Shown: positions 15,395 through 22,595 of the stretch, in pieces
Position numbering within the stretch: position 1 is the stretch's first letter
Layout of the letters: every line of letters begins with the position of its first letter
Virus record (IMG/VR): IMGVR_UViG_3300033145_000608
Location: 1 to 29,615 of that record
Strand: one strand, 5' to 3'
Length of the DNA: 29,615 bases
DNA from: a virus
Program-made: the position numbers and the translations under genes
The notes under the pieces: model-generated
What the model was told of the DNA's origin: nothing
Seen by the model: the letters and a program-made list of their open reading frames with translations, nothing else
The model's database searches: none

Positions 15395-15828
15395 TCGGTT
15401 GCCTCCACTGCATCCGGGATAGTCCAGTCCATTTCCCTTGTTTCGGAATCCAGCACCATAGATCGATTATGCGTGAGTGTAGCGGTGCTGAGTTTTACGC
15501 CCATCGAGCCGGAAGCAACTTTTTGCAGCTGTTTCAGGGTGCTGTGATAATCTTTTAGTACCGGATCGTCTTTGTCGATTTCCATTTTCCGGGACTTGAG
15601 CAGATAGATAGCAATATCCTCGGTCCAGGCTTTCACTATCTCTGTTGGCGATGTGATCGGCGTGGTGACTTTTTCGGAAAGATAGCCGTCAATGATGCCC
15701 TCGGCTTTGGCTATTATTGCCATAACGGTTGCCTCTGTAACGGTTCCCGCCCCGGTATCATCCGTCCAGAAAATCAATGTCTTTTCAGATACGCGGTTGA
15801 TAATATTGGTTTGCGTAATGTAACTCAT
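15391..15828 (-). CDS. head-tail connector, DUF1320-like (Mu gp36 type)
   Basis: A 145-residue protein with the DUF1320 layout: MSYITQTNIINRV start, a helix with AKAEGIIDGYLSEKV followed by a Pro segment, and a second helix with WTEDIAIYLL, then KQLQKVASG. Such proteins form the connector ring below the portal. Its start and stop overlap the neighbouring neck genes by 4 bases, giving an unbroken coupled set (portal, morphogenesis protein, this gene, terminator). Confidence 0.8.
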   Translation of the reverse strand: MSYITQTNIINRVSEKTLIFWTDDTGAGTVTEATVMAIIAKAEGIIDGYLSEKVTTPITSPTEIVKAWTEDIAIYLLKSRKMEIDKDDPVLKDYHSTLKQLQKVASGSMGVKLSTATLTHNRSMVLDSETREMDWTIPDAVEATE

Positions 15829-16247
15829 TGGAAGATCTCCAAATTTGTGGTGAGTAATAGTTTGTTAATATCATCCTTGATAATTGCTGTTAGCTTGGAT
15901 TTTTCCTTGTCGGTCAGAAAGAAAAACGGTCGTTTGACTTTGTTGATCCCAGCTCCGTCCTGGTCGTGATATTTCATAATGCGCTCGGCGTCGGCGTCCA
16001 TGAACATCAATTCTACCTGTCCCCGATCTTGAAAAACGACATGCGTCATCGCCCGCATCGATTCGCCGGTCTTTTCCAGTACAACCCGTTCGGCATTGAT
16101 AATACCGAGTTGGCGGCGGGCTTCAAGATAGCCTTGTGAATAATCCGGCTGTAATCCTTTACGGACACGCTTCTGGATCATACCGACAGCCAGAGCGCCG
16201 TACTTGTTCAGCAGCCTTTCATTGCCGAGTATCTTGACTATATCCAT
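15825..16247 (-). CDS. virion morphogenesis / HK97 gp10-like neck protein
   Basis: A 140-residue protein. An N-terminal helix with LAVGMIQKRVRKGLQPDYS, a TGESMRAMTHVV strand pair and the RPFFFLTDKEKSKL helix match phage virion morphogenesis (Mu G) or HK97 gp10-like tail-completion proteins. It sits between portal and DUF1320-like connector, with one base shared with the portal stop. It is needed to finish or attach tails in relatives. Confidence 0.75.
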   Translation of the reverse strand: MDIVKILGNERLLNKYGALAVGMIQKRVRKGLQPDYSQGYLEARRQLGIINAERVVLEKTGESMRAMTHVVFQDRGQVELMFMDADAERIMKYHDQDGAGINKVKRPFFFLTDKEKSKLTAIIKDDINKLLLTTNLEIFQ

Positions 16248-17467
16248 TATTCTTCCAGGCTGATATCCGGTTTTTGCAGCGAGTCTTCGCCTTCTTTGAC
16301 CGTTAATCCGGCCTTGGCAAAATCTTCCGGATGAATCGGCTTTCCCATTCGATAGGCATAATCCAGCATCTGCATAAATTTGTATCCGTCGCTGGCCATG
16401 TCAAGATTGAATTTAATCCGCGGAGCGTCGATTTTCCGAAAGTTCGGAAAGTTGAATTGCAGTAAGGGATAGATAAGTTGATTGTTGAGCGTATTCGTCA
16501 GAGCATTACAGTCGGCTCCGATCACCCGTCCGAAGCCTCCCTGGTGAACGGTTGCGGTTGCCAGGTTGCCATGTTCCGCCGTTTCTGTGGTGGTGGTCTG
16601 TGACAATACACATTTCGAGATTTCACGGTTTGCGGTATCAATCAGCGACTTATATATATCGGCGGTGGCGTGTCCTTTGGTTTCGAGAAATTCTATCATT
16701 GCATCGGTACTGATCACGGCGCTGGCATCCGTTCCCATACTGATCAATTCCGATTTTAGCGCCCGGATATCCGCATCGGGAGTTCCGGGTTCGTACTTTC
16801 CGACCCTCACAGGCATTCCGTAGATTTCCGTATGCCGTGCCCAATTGCGAGCGGCAAAATCCGTGAACAGATACCAGTTCATCGCCGGTTGCAGTGCCGC
16901 AAAGGGTTTGCCGTTATAGAGATTCGGAGCGTGGATGATATATTTCCAAGGCTCCAGTTCTGTATTTTCTCTGCCCGAATCGCCCAGCATTTTCAGGCGT
17001 CCGTCCTGCCAGATGAAGTTTTCAACAATCGGCTCTTTGTATTCTTCAACATACCAACGTGATCCGTCAGCCGCCCATTTCAATTCAAGCGGCTTGCAGC
17101 CAGTGAAGATACCGGCAATCAGATCGGCAATCAGCGAACGTATGTCCATTTCTTCAAAAATTTCATCAAGAAAATCAACCTGTTTCTGCACGGCTTTTTT
17201 ATCGCGCGCCGTAATGAAGTGATCTATTGCGAGAATTGCCTGCTTGCGGCTCTGGGTCACCGCCTGAACATGCGTATTATTGGAAATCATCGTGCTGATC
17301 ACGCGCTGAATTGGCCCGAGGTATCCGGCATTCCATGAACGAATCGCCGCCTGAACGTCATCGGTTTTCATTTCACCGTAAACATAGGTGGATGATTGCA
17401 CTTTTGTATTGTAGCCTGACCAGCTCAGAAGTTTTTTGCTGAATTTTTGCAATAATTTATTGGCCAT
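16247..17467 (-). CDS. portal protein, DUF935 (Mu gp29 type)
   Basis: A 406-residue portal. DUF935-type features are AGIFTGCKPLELKW near 117-130, the FAARNWARHTEIYGMPVRVG block near 205-224, and a later HGNLATATVHQGG segment. It forms the dodecameric ring through which DNA is packed, docks with the terminase, and in Mu-like phages is always next to the large terminase. Its first base overlaps the terminase stop. The length matches smaller members of the family. Confidence 0.92.
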   Translation of the reverse strand: MANKLLQKFSKKLLSWSGYNTKVQSSTYVYGEMKTDDVQAAIRSWNAGYLGPIQRVISTMISNNTHVQAVTQSRKQAILAIDHFITARDKKAVQKQVDFLDEIFEEMDIRSLIADLIAGIFTGCKPLELKWAADGSRWYVEEYKEPIVENFIWQDGRLKMLGDSGRENTELEPWKYIIHAPNLYNGKPFAALQPAMNWYLFTDFAARNWARHTEIYGMPVRVGKYEPGTPDADIRALKSELISMGTDASAVISTDAMIEFLETKGHATADIYKSLIDTANREISKCVLSQTTTTETAEHGNLATATVHQGGFGRVIGADCNALTNTLNNQLIYPLLQFNFPNFRKIDAPRIKFNLDMASDGYKFMQMLDYAYRMGKPIHPEDFAKAGLTVKEGEDSLQKPDISLEE

Positions 17468-19056
17468 TATAATCCTCTTTTCTTCACCGATTGATAGCCG
17501 GTGCCGTGAACATTGCTGTGCGGCATCATTGCCACAGCACCCGCCAGACAGTCGGGACCGTCATCGTGGGTTTCGTCGCTCGTTGCTTTCCGACGCGCCG
17601 GATCCCAAAATAAGAATTGATTTCTCAAAAGCACCTGATGCGGTTCCCTGAAGTCGAATTTGATTTTGCCGCGTTCAATCACCCCGGATAAGCCCTCAAT
17701 GCGGAGTTCTTTTGGTATTTTTTCCTCAACTTTCCTGATCGGCAGATGATAGCCGTGACGCTCCGCACCGGCGTCATAATCCGCGAACAGCAATTCCTGC
17801 CATAAGTCTTTCGGAATCCCGACTATCGGAATGTTGTATTCTTCTTTGATTTTGTAGGTATAATCCACCATTTCCGATATAGTGCAGCGCGACATGAAGC
17901 AATGCCGGACTAACAGTATATTATTGACGCCGCGTTCCAGAACTATAAAACAGCGGAAATCGCTGGACTTGGTTTTGCCGAAAGCAGGATCGAGTCTCAG
18001 TATCCGCTGGGTCTTGCCGCGTTTTACGTCTTTTGAATCGAATTGCAGAAACCATTCTTCTTTGAATTTATCGCCGGGATGGATTGGTGCCTGCTGCCAT
18101 TCACCGCTGAAATTTGCGCTGCCGATCTTATCCCGGACGTCAAGCAGGTACTTCATCGAGAACCGGTTCCATTGCGGGCGGCCCTCTTCTAAAACTTCCG
18201 GCGCCTTGTCGTAGCTGCCTTTCCGTACAATAGCCGGGAAGATGCGCCGCTGAACCTGGTATTGCGAATCGTGCAGCAGTTTGTCTAAGGCAATTCCCTT
18301 ACTGTGAAGATTACCCATGATCATCATCATGCTCTTACGGTCCATTCGGTTATAGACTTCTTTCAGAAGTTTTTCGATATCCTCTTTCACGTTGTCGGGG
18401 TTCTTAGAGCGTTTCTGACCGTCGATATCCTCTGCCACGATCAAGTCGGGGCGATGTTGACGCTGCCTAAAGCCACGGATCGGCATCTTCATCGACCGCG
18501 CCCAAAATCTCAGCCCGGCTCGAATGGTAAAATCATCGCCTTCCCATTTTCCGACGATCCGCTGATCTCCGTAATCGGCTATTAATCGCTCATTAATTTC
18601 CAGTTCCAGTTTTACAAATTCGAGATTGTTCCGCGCCAGATCGCCGGTCTCGGTGATATTAATATAGAATTTCTTCATTCCGTGCAGCCCCATCCAGAGC
18701 GGGATGAACTGCGAAGCGTGAACGGTCTTGGCATGTTCCGGCGGTCCGGCAAAAACGGATATATGCTTATCAGTGCGCTGCATTTCACGTAATATATAAC
18801 GGTGCATAAAGCAGAACTCGGCGTCGATATAATGCGGGAAGTAGGTGGAAAACCAGAAAAAATAATCACGCTCAGCCTGTTTTTTTCGGGCGCATTTGTC
18901 TTTAGCAGGCAGCGGCAGAGCCTCTGACATGATCAACGAAGCCATGTCATGTAAGCCCTGCTCAAGCTGTTTTTCCGTCCTGATCAGGCGGATGTTTCTG
19001 CTATTATATAATTCATTGTACTTCACGTCTGAATATAGAATGTCTCGAACATTCAT
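17467..19056 (-). CDS. terminase large subunit (Mu gp28 type)
   Basis: A 529-residue packaging motor and nuclease. A Walker A-like AGPPEHAKT lies at 103-111, Walker B DLIVAED at 204-210, the nuclease Asp356 in RLDPAFG, and a C-terminal HDDGPDCLAGAV motif (497-508) with acidic metal ligands. It cuts and translocates DNA with the portal encoded by the next gene. It is the first late gene, directly behind the bidirectional-looking terminator at 19080-19111. No good Shine-Dalgarno is seen, and the start codon lies inside an inverted repeat (19027-19062), so its translation or transcription may be controlled there. Confidence 0.93.
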   Translation of the reverse strand: MNVRDILYSDVKYNELYNSRNIRLIRTEKQLEQGLHDMASLIMSEALPLPAKDKCARKKQAERDYFFWFSTYFPHYIDAEFCFMHRYILREMQRTDKHISVFAGPPEHAKTVHASQFIPLWMGLHGMKKFYINITETGDLARNNLEFVKLELEINERLIADYGDQRIVGKWEGDDFTIRAGLRFWARSMKMPIRGFRQRQHRPDLIVAEDIDGQKRSKNPDNVKEDIEKLLKEVYNRMDRKSMMMIMGNLHSKGIALDKLLHDSQYQVQRRIFPAIVRKGSYDKAPEVLEEGRPQWNRFSMKYLLDVRDKIGSANFSGEWQQAPIHPGDKFKEEWFLQFDSKDVKRGKTQRILRLDPAFGKTKSSDFRCFIVLERGVNNILLVRHCFMSRCTISEMVDYTYKIKEEYNIPIVGIPKDLWQELLFADYDAGAERHGYHLPIRKVEEKIPKELRIEGLSGVIERGKIKFDFREPHQVLLRNQFLFWDPARRKATSDETHDDGPDCLAGAVAMMPHSNVHGTGYQSVKKRGL

Positions 19057-19062
19057 TCAGAC
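19027..19062. promoter_or_regulatory. inverted repeat over the terminase start codon
   Basis: Outer arms GTCTGAAT (19027-19034) and ATTCAGAC (19055-19062) are perfect complements. Inner arms GAATG (19038-19042) and CATTC (19050-19054) extend the stem, with a 3-nt bulge and a 7-nt loop. The ATG at 19056-19054 lies in the stem. It could be a protein operator or an mRNA hairpin that hides the start. Confidence 0.55.
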
Positions 19063-19079
19063 AATTTTGAGTAAGTTAC

Positions 19080-19111
19080 AAAAAAAGCCCCGACGAATCA
19101 GGGCTTTTTAT
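19080..19111 (-). terminator. terminator between accessory cassette and late operon
   Basis: AAAAAGCCC and GGGCTTTTT form a stem with a short loop, with A-runs on one side and T-runs on the other, so it can work on both strands. On the minus strand it follows the secreted-protein gene by 23 bp and ends in a run of Ts. It should isolate the accessory cassette from the late genes. Confidence 0.85.
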
Positions 19112-19134
19112 CAATGTCAAGTCGTAAACGGAGT

Positions 19135-19635
19135 TCAGAATTTATAACTGAGTTGCGCTCCGCTCTCGGTCGGCTGGAGTTCTACTGTTTCAAATGCCAT
19201 AATAGTATTTACGATTCCGGCAATTAGATATATAGTCCCGTATTTCTGGCATTCTTCCTTTAGATCACCCTTTATTTCATATTTATCAATAGTGTTAAAC
19301 TCCCTAAAAGACAATGTAAAAGCGATCACACTCACCGGCAGCATCTTATAGTTTATTTTTAATTCCGACATTTCCGATTTCTTAGAAATACTGAAGTTTA
19401 ATTTCTGGGTGGCGGCGACGCCCGGATCGAATTTACCCGGTTCAATCCGGTCTATAGATGAAAGATTGAAATTATTCCGGATTAGTTTGCCCGCATGGAG
19501 ATACTCCACGGTGACATAACCGCCGGCCCGGCGCACTTCCCTGCAATTCTTCAGCACATCGCCGTTCTTAAAATACAGCGTATCAGCCCCGGCGATGGAC
19601 ATTAACAGCACGATAATCATCAGCATTCTTTTCAT
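19135..19635 (-). CDS. secreted/outer-membrane-like protein, candidate moron
   Basis: A 166-residue protein with a clear signal peptide (MKRMLMIIVLLMSIAGADT, cleavage near 17-18). The mature N-terminus TLYFKNGDVLKNCREVRR and a beta segment YVTVEYLHAGKLIRNNF resemble short SH3-like domains of periplasmic proteins. The protein ends in QLSYKF, an aromatic C-terminus typical of outer-membrane proteins. GGAGG lies before ATG 19635. It is not a normal phage gene. With the gene before it, it forms a unit bounded by terminators between early and late operons, the usual niche of lysogenic-conversion genes. The function is unknown. Confidence 0.75.
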   Translation of the reverse strand: MKRMLMIIVLLMSIAGADTLYFKNGDVLKNCREVRRAGGYVTVEYLHAGKLIRNNFNLSSIDRIEPGKFDPGVAATQKLNFSISKKSEMSELKINYKMLPVSVIAFTLSFREFNTIDKYEIKGDLKEECQKYGTIYLIAGIVNTIMAFETVELQPTESGAQLSYKF

Positions 19636-19649
19636 AACATCCTCCGTTT
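19629..19649. repeat. 21-bp leader repeat, copy A
   Basis: The 21 bp covering the ribosome site and first codons of the secreted-protein gene are identical to 19835-19855 before the DUF4177-like gene. Core: CATAACATCCTCCGTTT. The shared leader suggests that the two genes arose or travelled together, or share translational control. Confidence 0.85.
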
Positions 19650-19658
19650 ATAATTAAC

Positions 19659-19841
19659 TTAATTAGTAGTTATTTGCCTTTTAAAATAAAAGTAAATCTC
19701 AGTTACTCCGCATAATTCCCATCCTTCTTTACCCATATAGTCAAGATATTTTTCACGCCATTTCCCATCAAATTTAGAATCTGCATATTCAGATATTGGT
19801 AACGCGGTTTGATTTACTTCAAGGTATTCCCATTTTTTCAT
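19659..19841 (-). CDS. DUF4177-like small protein, candidate moron
   Basis: The start is set at 19841 (60 residues) because GGAGG lies 5 nt upstream; an earlier in-frame ATG lacks a site. The sequence opens MKKWEYLEVNQ and contains KYLDYMGKEGWELCGVTE and YFYFKRQ, the pattern of DUF4177-type proteins (small beta-alpha fold, function unknown). It lies between the early-operon terminator and the secreted-protein gene, with which it shares its leader. Its end overlaps an intergenic 'taattagtagtt' type repeat. Confidence 0.72.
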   Translation of the reverse strand: MKKWEYLEVNQTALPISEYADSKFDGKWREKYLDYMGKEGWELCGVTEIYFYFKRQITTN

Positions 19842-19855
19842 AACATCCTCCGTTT
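19835..19855. repeat. 21-bp leader repeat, copy B
   Basis: The second identical copy of the leader at 19629-19649, spanning the Shine-Dalgarno and start of the DUF4177-like gene. The copies are in the same orientation, 206 bp apart. Confidence 0.85.
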
Positions 19856-19901
19856 TTTTTGTTAATTTATTCATTAATTTAAGAAATAAAAATATAGCTC
19901 T

Positions 19902-19939
19902 GCATGGAGCGGATCCCGATTAATCGGGACCGCTCATGC
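19902..19939 (-). terminator. strong terminator ending early/middle operon
   Basis: A 17-bp stem with two single-base bulges: GCAT, GAGCGG and TCCCGAT pair with ATCGGGA, CCGCTC and ATGC around a 2-nt loop. On the minus strand it is followed by an A/T-rich stretch with T-runs (19885-19897). It overlaps the last codons and stop of the 77-residue gene. Confidence 0.85.
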
Positions 19940-20153
19940 CAGTATTAGGCTTCATTGTAACAGTCGCAATTTGGCTGAGAAACGACTCATCACATCTTAT
20001 ACATATTTCAGGGTCTTCATTTTCATCTTCATTGGTATCACAACAATCTTTACACCATACCTCGTTACCCATCCACCACATATATTCTCCGTCATCTGGT
20101 ATTCTGTTGCATTTATCACATTGATAAATTCTTTGTGTTATTCTGTGTCCCAT
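19920..20153 (-). CDS. small zinc-binding protein at end of early operon
   Basis: A 77-residue protein with three Cys clusters: CDKC at ~12-15, CKDCC at ~34-38 and CIRC at ~51-54, as in zinc-ribbon or treble-clef proteins. It is acidic between the second and third clusters. GGAGG sits 4 nt upstream of ATG 20153. It is the last gene before the strong terminator. The role is unknown; a nucleic-acid or protein-binding adaptor is plausible. Confidence 0.68.
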   Translation of the reverse strand: MGHRITQRIYQCDKCNRIPDDGEYMWWMGNEVWCKDCCDTNEDENEDPEICIRCDESFLSQIATVTMKPNTGMSGPD

Positions 20154-20182
20154 ATTTCCTCCATTCAGCTTAACAAATCATT

Positions 20183-20380
20183 TTAATATTTGAAAACGGT
20201 GTTCTGAAATTTGATATTTTTAAAAACCTCAATATCCTGCTCTGCAATCTGTTTAAGAAGGTCCTTCATGTCTTGATCTTTCAGTACTAACAGGGTCTTA
20301 TAATAATCACCGGAAGCCGTTATTCTCCACGATACGAACCTGCCTTCCGTGCTTTCCATTCTCGTGATTATATACTGCAT
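20183..20380 (-). CDS. small hypothetical protein
   Basis: A 65-residue protein, unrecognised. It contains a beta-like first half (GRFVSWRITASGDYY) and a helical second half (MKDLLKQIAEQDIEVF). Its start shares one base with the stop of the preceding gene. No export or membrane signal is seen. It is part of the run of short early-region genes. Confidence 0.55.
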   Translation of the reverse strand: MQYIITRMESTEGRFVSWRITASGDYYKTLLVLKDQDMKDLLKQIAEQDIEVFKNIKFQNTVFKY

Positions 20381-20571
20381 TACTTCACCTCTCTAATATC
20401 GTTAAACTTCAACCTCGCACTCTCATCCAGCGGCGTCACCTCACAGCGCGCTACCGTCAGACAATCACCTTTGACAGTCGCATACGCCGGCTGGATGATC
20501 AGCCTGCCCGCAAGCAGCTTTACGACGCGATACTTCTTGTCATTATATAACACCCACTCACCGATTTTCAT
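20380..20571 (-). CDS. small SH3-like hypothetical protein
   Basis: A 63-residue protein opening MKIGEWVLYNDKKYRVVKL, a pattern shared by small SH3/KOW-like barrels, and ending in two more beta segments. It overlaps the end of the preceding gene by 14 bp. The family is not named; it may bind nucleic acid (weak inference). Confidence 0.58.
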   Translation of the reverse strand: MKIGEWVLYNDKKYRVVKLLAGRLIIQPAYATVKGDCLTVARCEVTPLDESARLKFNDIREVK

Positions 20572-21013
20572 ATTTAATATCCTCCATAAAATTCATAATA
20601 AAGCGCCTGTAGTTTATCTTCTCCCTACCGGGATTAGACACCAGCCAGAGATAAGCCTTATTCAGTTTGCGATCGATATGGCCATTATTATACTGGCTAC
20701 ATAAAACGACCAGGAAAGTAAGATCGATCGGAGGCTTAGACTTTCCGAAAAAGCGATTCCGGCGAACCTTCCCGAGTATCTTTAGCACATCCGCTTTCTT
20801 GACGTCAGTCCAAACATCCCATATCTCCCGTTCAGAAGAATGCAAACCCTCAATGTCAGCCCGATATTTCTCTATTATTTCATCTTGCATTCTGCGTTTT
20901 TCATTTTGTATTTCTTCATCGGGCGGAGTCTGCTCCGCCATCCGGGATGCAAACTCCTGAAATTTCTGCAAGCCTTTTTCCAAGCCCTCTGATATATGCT
21001 TAGATTCTGCCAT
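20558..21013 (-). CDS. hypothetical early-region protein
   Basis: A 151-residue protein, unrecognised. It has a highly charged helical N-terminal half (EIQNEKRRMQDEIIEKYRAD) and a C-terminal half with SKPPIDLTFLVVLCSQYNN and WLVSNPGREKINYRRF. It lies in the place where Mu-like phages carry accessory early or middle genes. No catalytic motif is seen. Its start shares a base with the end of the preceding membrane-protein gene. Confidence 0.6.
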   Translation of the reverse strand: MAESKHISEGLEKGLQKFQEFASRMAEQTPPDEEIQNEKRRMQDEIIEKYRADIEGLHSSEREIWDVWTDVKKADVLKILGKVRRNRFFGKSKPPIDLTFLVVLCSQYNNGHIDRKLNKAYLWLVSNPGREKINYRRFIMNFMEDIKYENR

Positions 21014-21231
21014 TATCGCACGACCTCAATTATACCGGCAGTCAGCAGCAGCGGAAGCGCCATAATACAAGCCAAGAGAAAACCCAGCCCTATTAACGTC
21101 CAGCAGGCAATTCCGAAAAGGTCTGTAAGCCAGTTACCTTTATAGTTGTATGTACAATTCTTGCAATTTTCCGGCGATTTACCGGGACATTGATAACTAT
21201 CCTCTTGTCTTAATATGCAATTAGAAAACAT
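21013..21231 (-). CDS. small membrane protein with Cys-rich N-terminus
   Basis: The start is set at ATG 21231 (72 residues), with GGGGTG just upstream; a GTG two codons earlier overlaps the previous stop and is an alternative. Cys residues cluster near the N-terminus (CILRQ, CPGKSPENCKNC). A hydrophobic region of ~28 residues follows (~38-65), probably one or two membrane helices. The function is unknown. It sits with a second membrane protein in the early operon. Confidence 0.6.
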   Translation of the reverse strand: MFSNCILRQEDSYQCPGKSPENCKNCTYNYKGNWLTDLFGIACWTLIGLGFLLACIMALPLLLTAGIIEVVR

Positions 21232-21233
21232 GA

Positions 21234-21533
21234 TCACCCCACTATTTTATAATAGTTTAGTATAAGGTATAGCATTATTCCGGCTATATCAAATGCAATA
21301 TCCATGACGTCGGCTCCCCGCTGATCGAGTATCATGTCGATGATTCTCCGGGCGGTTTTTGAAAGTTCATAGCGGACATAGGAATAGATGAAATCAAAGC
21401 ATTCCCAGCATATCCCAAGAATCAACGTCTGTGCCCACGATAGCCCCAGCGTCATCAAGAAATAACAGCCTAATAGATGCACGATACTCCAAGCATCAAA
21501 CCTTCTCGTCAATTCAATCTTATTCGGCATCAT
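21234..21533 (-). CDS. membrane protein, YfiM/DUF2279-like pattern
   Basis: A 99-residue protein with membrane helices near 17-42 and 78-93. The ordered motifs AWSIVHLLGCYFLM, ICWECFDFIYSY and DVMDIAFDIAGIML resemble the conserved His...E..D...D.aaD..G pattern of YfiM/DUF2279-type envelope proteins (pattern resemblance only). It overlaps the preceding small zinc-finger gene by 14 bp and the next gene by a few bases. It could be an envelope-modifying or exclusion protein. Confidence 0.6.
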   Translation of the reverse strand: MMPNKIELTRRFDAWSIVHLLGCYFLMTLGLSWAQTLILGICWECFDFIYSYVRYELSKTARRIIDMILDQRGADVMDIAFDIAGIMLYLILNYYKIVG

Positions 21534-21699
21534 CTTCCTCTTTATATATTCCCACAGCCATCAACTGTATATCCGCCCAATCTTTGCACTCCGGGTTCTG
21601 AGCAAAATGCTGACACAATCCACCCCAGGTATAAAAAGTCATTCCACATAGCGGACACCTGAAATTGCCCAGCCTCAACTTTTGTGTCTTATTTTTCAT
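21520..21699 (-). CDS. 59-residue zinc-finger protein
   Basis: A short gene that a 60-residue cutoff would miss. Its ATG shares one base with the stop of the DUF3164 gene (TAATG), and it fills the gap before the membrane protein. It has one clear zinc-finger-like motif: CPLCGMTFYTWGGLCQHF followed by AQNPEC, giving C-x2-C and H/C ligands in C2H2/C2HC style. The tail is acidic (KEEDDAE). It probably binds DNA or a protein partner in early phage functions. Confidence 0.75.
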   Translation of the reverse strand: MKNKTQKLRLGNFRCPLCGMTFYTWGGLCQHFAQNPECKDWADIQLMAVGIYKEEDDAE

Positions 21700-22310
21700 T
21701 ACATACTCGAAAAATTAAGGTTGACGGTTCTGAATTTTCCTCTTGAATCATCACGAATCCGGATATTCAAATACTGTCGGGTGCCTGTGATGCTGATTGC
21801 TTCACCTATCATCTCCATTGCCCTTTTCCATTTTGCATTTCGTATATTGATCTCTCTCAATTTTAAGATTGCTTGAGTATTGACTTTGCCTTTTTTATCG
21901 ACCTCGAAAGCCTTATTTACGATAACACAAAGATTCTTGTTTGCGCCTTCACTCCATTCGTTTATACATTCATTGATCAACTGTTTAGCTATCTGAAGTT
22001 TTTCATCGAATACTATAATGTCATTCATAGAGAATTCAACTTGTTTATCACCACTGAAATTCGTAAGGCAGAGATTGCCTTTACCCTCAAGTTTGACGCC
22101 GGTCTCTTTTTCGACGGCGTCTTTATACTTCATGACCCTGCCGATAATTTTCTTCTTGAGACCCTTCATGCGCGCCTCCATTGCCAGAGCCTCTTTCACC
22201 GCCATCTCCACCTCATGATCACGCTTACGGTCAAGCGGTTTCACATATGTTTGCGGAACTGCTTGCCCTCTCGGATCGATCCAGTTCCCTTCTTTGTTTT
22301 TAATAGCCAT
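21699..22310 (-). CDS. DUF3164 family protein
   Basis: A 203-residue protein typical of the early region of Mu-like phages. An N-terminal GNWIDPRGQAVPQTYVKP segment is followed by a charged helix, then TNFSGDKQVEFSMNDIIVFDEKL and a C-terminal half with INIRNAKWKRAMEMIGEAI, as in DUF3164 proteins. The molecular role is not established in the family. A strong AAGGAGG site precedes ATG 22310. It supports the assignment of the whole operon to a transposable phage. Confidence 0.85.
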   Translation of the reverse strand: MAIKNKEGNWIDPRGQAVPQTYVKPLDRKRDHEVEMAVKEALAMEARMKGLKKKIIGRVMKYKDAVEKETGVKLEGKGNLCLTNFSGDKQVEFSMNDIIVFDEKLQIAKQLINECINEWSEGANKNLCVIVNKAFEVDKKGKVNTQAILKLREINIRNAKWKRAMEMIGEAISITGTRQYLNIRIRDDSRGKFRTVNLNFSSM

Positions 22311-22326
22311 CTTATTCCTCCTTCTT

Positions 22327-22360
22327 TTAATTAGTAAAATTCGTGTAATTCGTAGTTGTT
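22327..22360. repeat. 'gtgtaattcgtagtt' type repeat, copy 1
   Basis: An A/T-rich element containing GTGTAATTCGTAGTT, related to elements at 22570-22595 (GTGTAATTAGTAGTT) and 19652-19674 (TTAATTAGTAGTTATT). Copies lie at gene ends or between genes in the early region. It resembles a dispersed degenerate repeat and may come from the host genome. Confidence 0.5.
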
Positions 22361-22554
22361 TTCCTCCCCTGCACCTCTGCTCCCTTGCACTTCAGCGCTC
22401 CATAAAACGCTCCCAGTCCCGCCCAGGCATAGAACATCACGCTCCCAGCGAAGTCGTTTGTCGCCAGGTACAGAAAGAAATACCGTACCGCTGTGATCAT
22501 AAGAATAATCGCAGCGCACAATAATAATAATGATACAAGCAATTTTCGTTTCAT
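22327..22554 (-). CDS. small two-helix membrane protein
   Basis: The start is set at ATG 22554 (75 residues), where GGAAGGA lies 7 nt upstream. Two membrane helices are visible (~4-30 and ~35-52). The C-terminus TNYTNFTN is encoded by an intergenic-type repeat running over the stop codon. It overlaps nothing and stands apart by 41 bp from the preceding gene. Function unknown. Confidence 0.6.
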   Translation of the reverse strand: MKRKLLVSLLLLCAAIILMITAVRYFFLYLATNDFAGSVMFYAWAGLGAFYGALKCKGAEVQGRKTTTNYTNFTN

Positions 22555-22569
22555 ATTTATTTCCTTCCT

Positions 22570-22595
22570 ATTAGTGTAATTAGTAGTTAAAATTT
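22570..22595. repeat. 'gtgtaattagtagtt' type repeat, copy 2
   Basis: The second related copy, between the winged-helix gene and the small membrane-protein gene, in the same orientation as copy 1. It lies just upstream of the Shine-Dalgarno of the membrane protein. Confidence 0.5.

Noticed and set aside
19085-19105. CGACGAATC shared by the terminator and the DGR repeats
   Set aside because: Nine bases only, in the loop of a terminator; best taken as chance.
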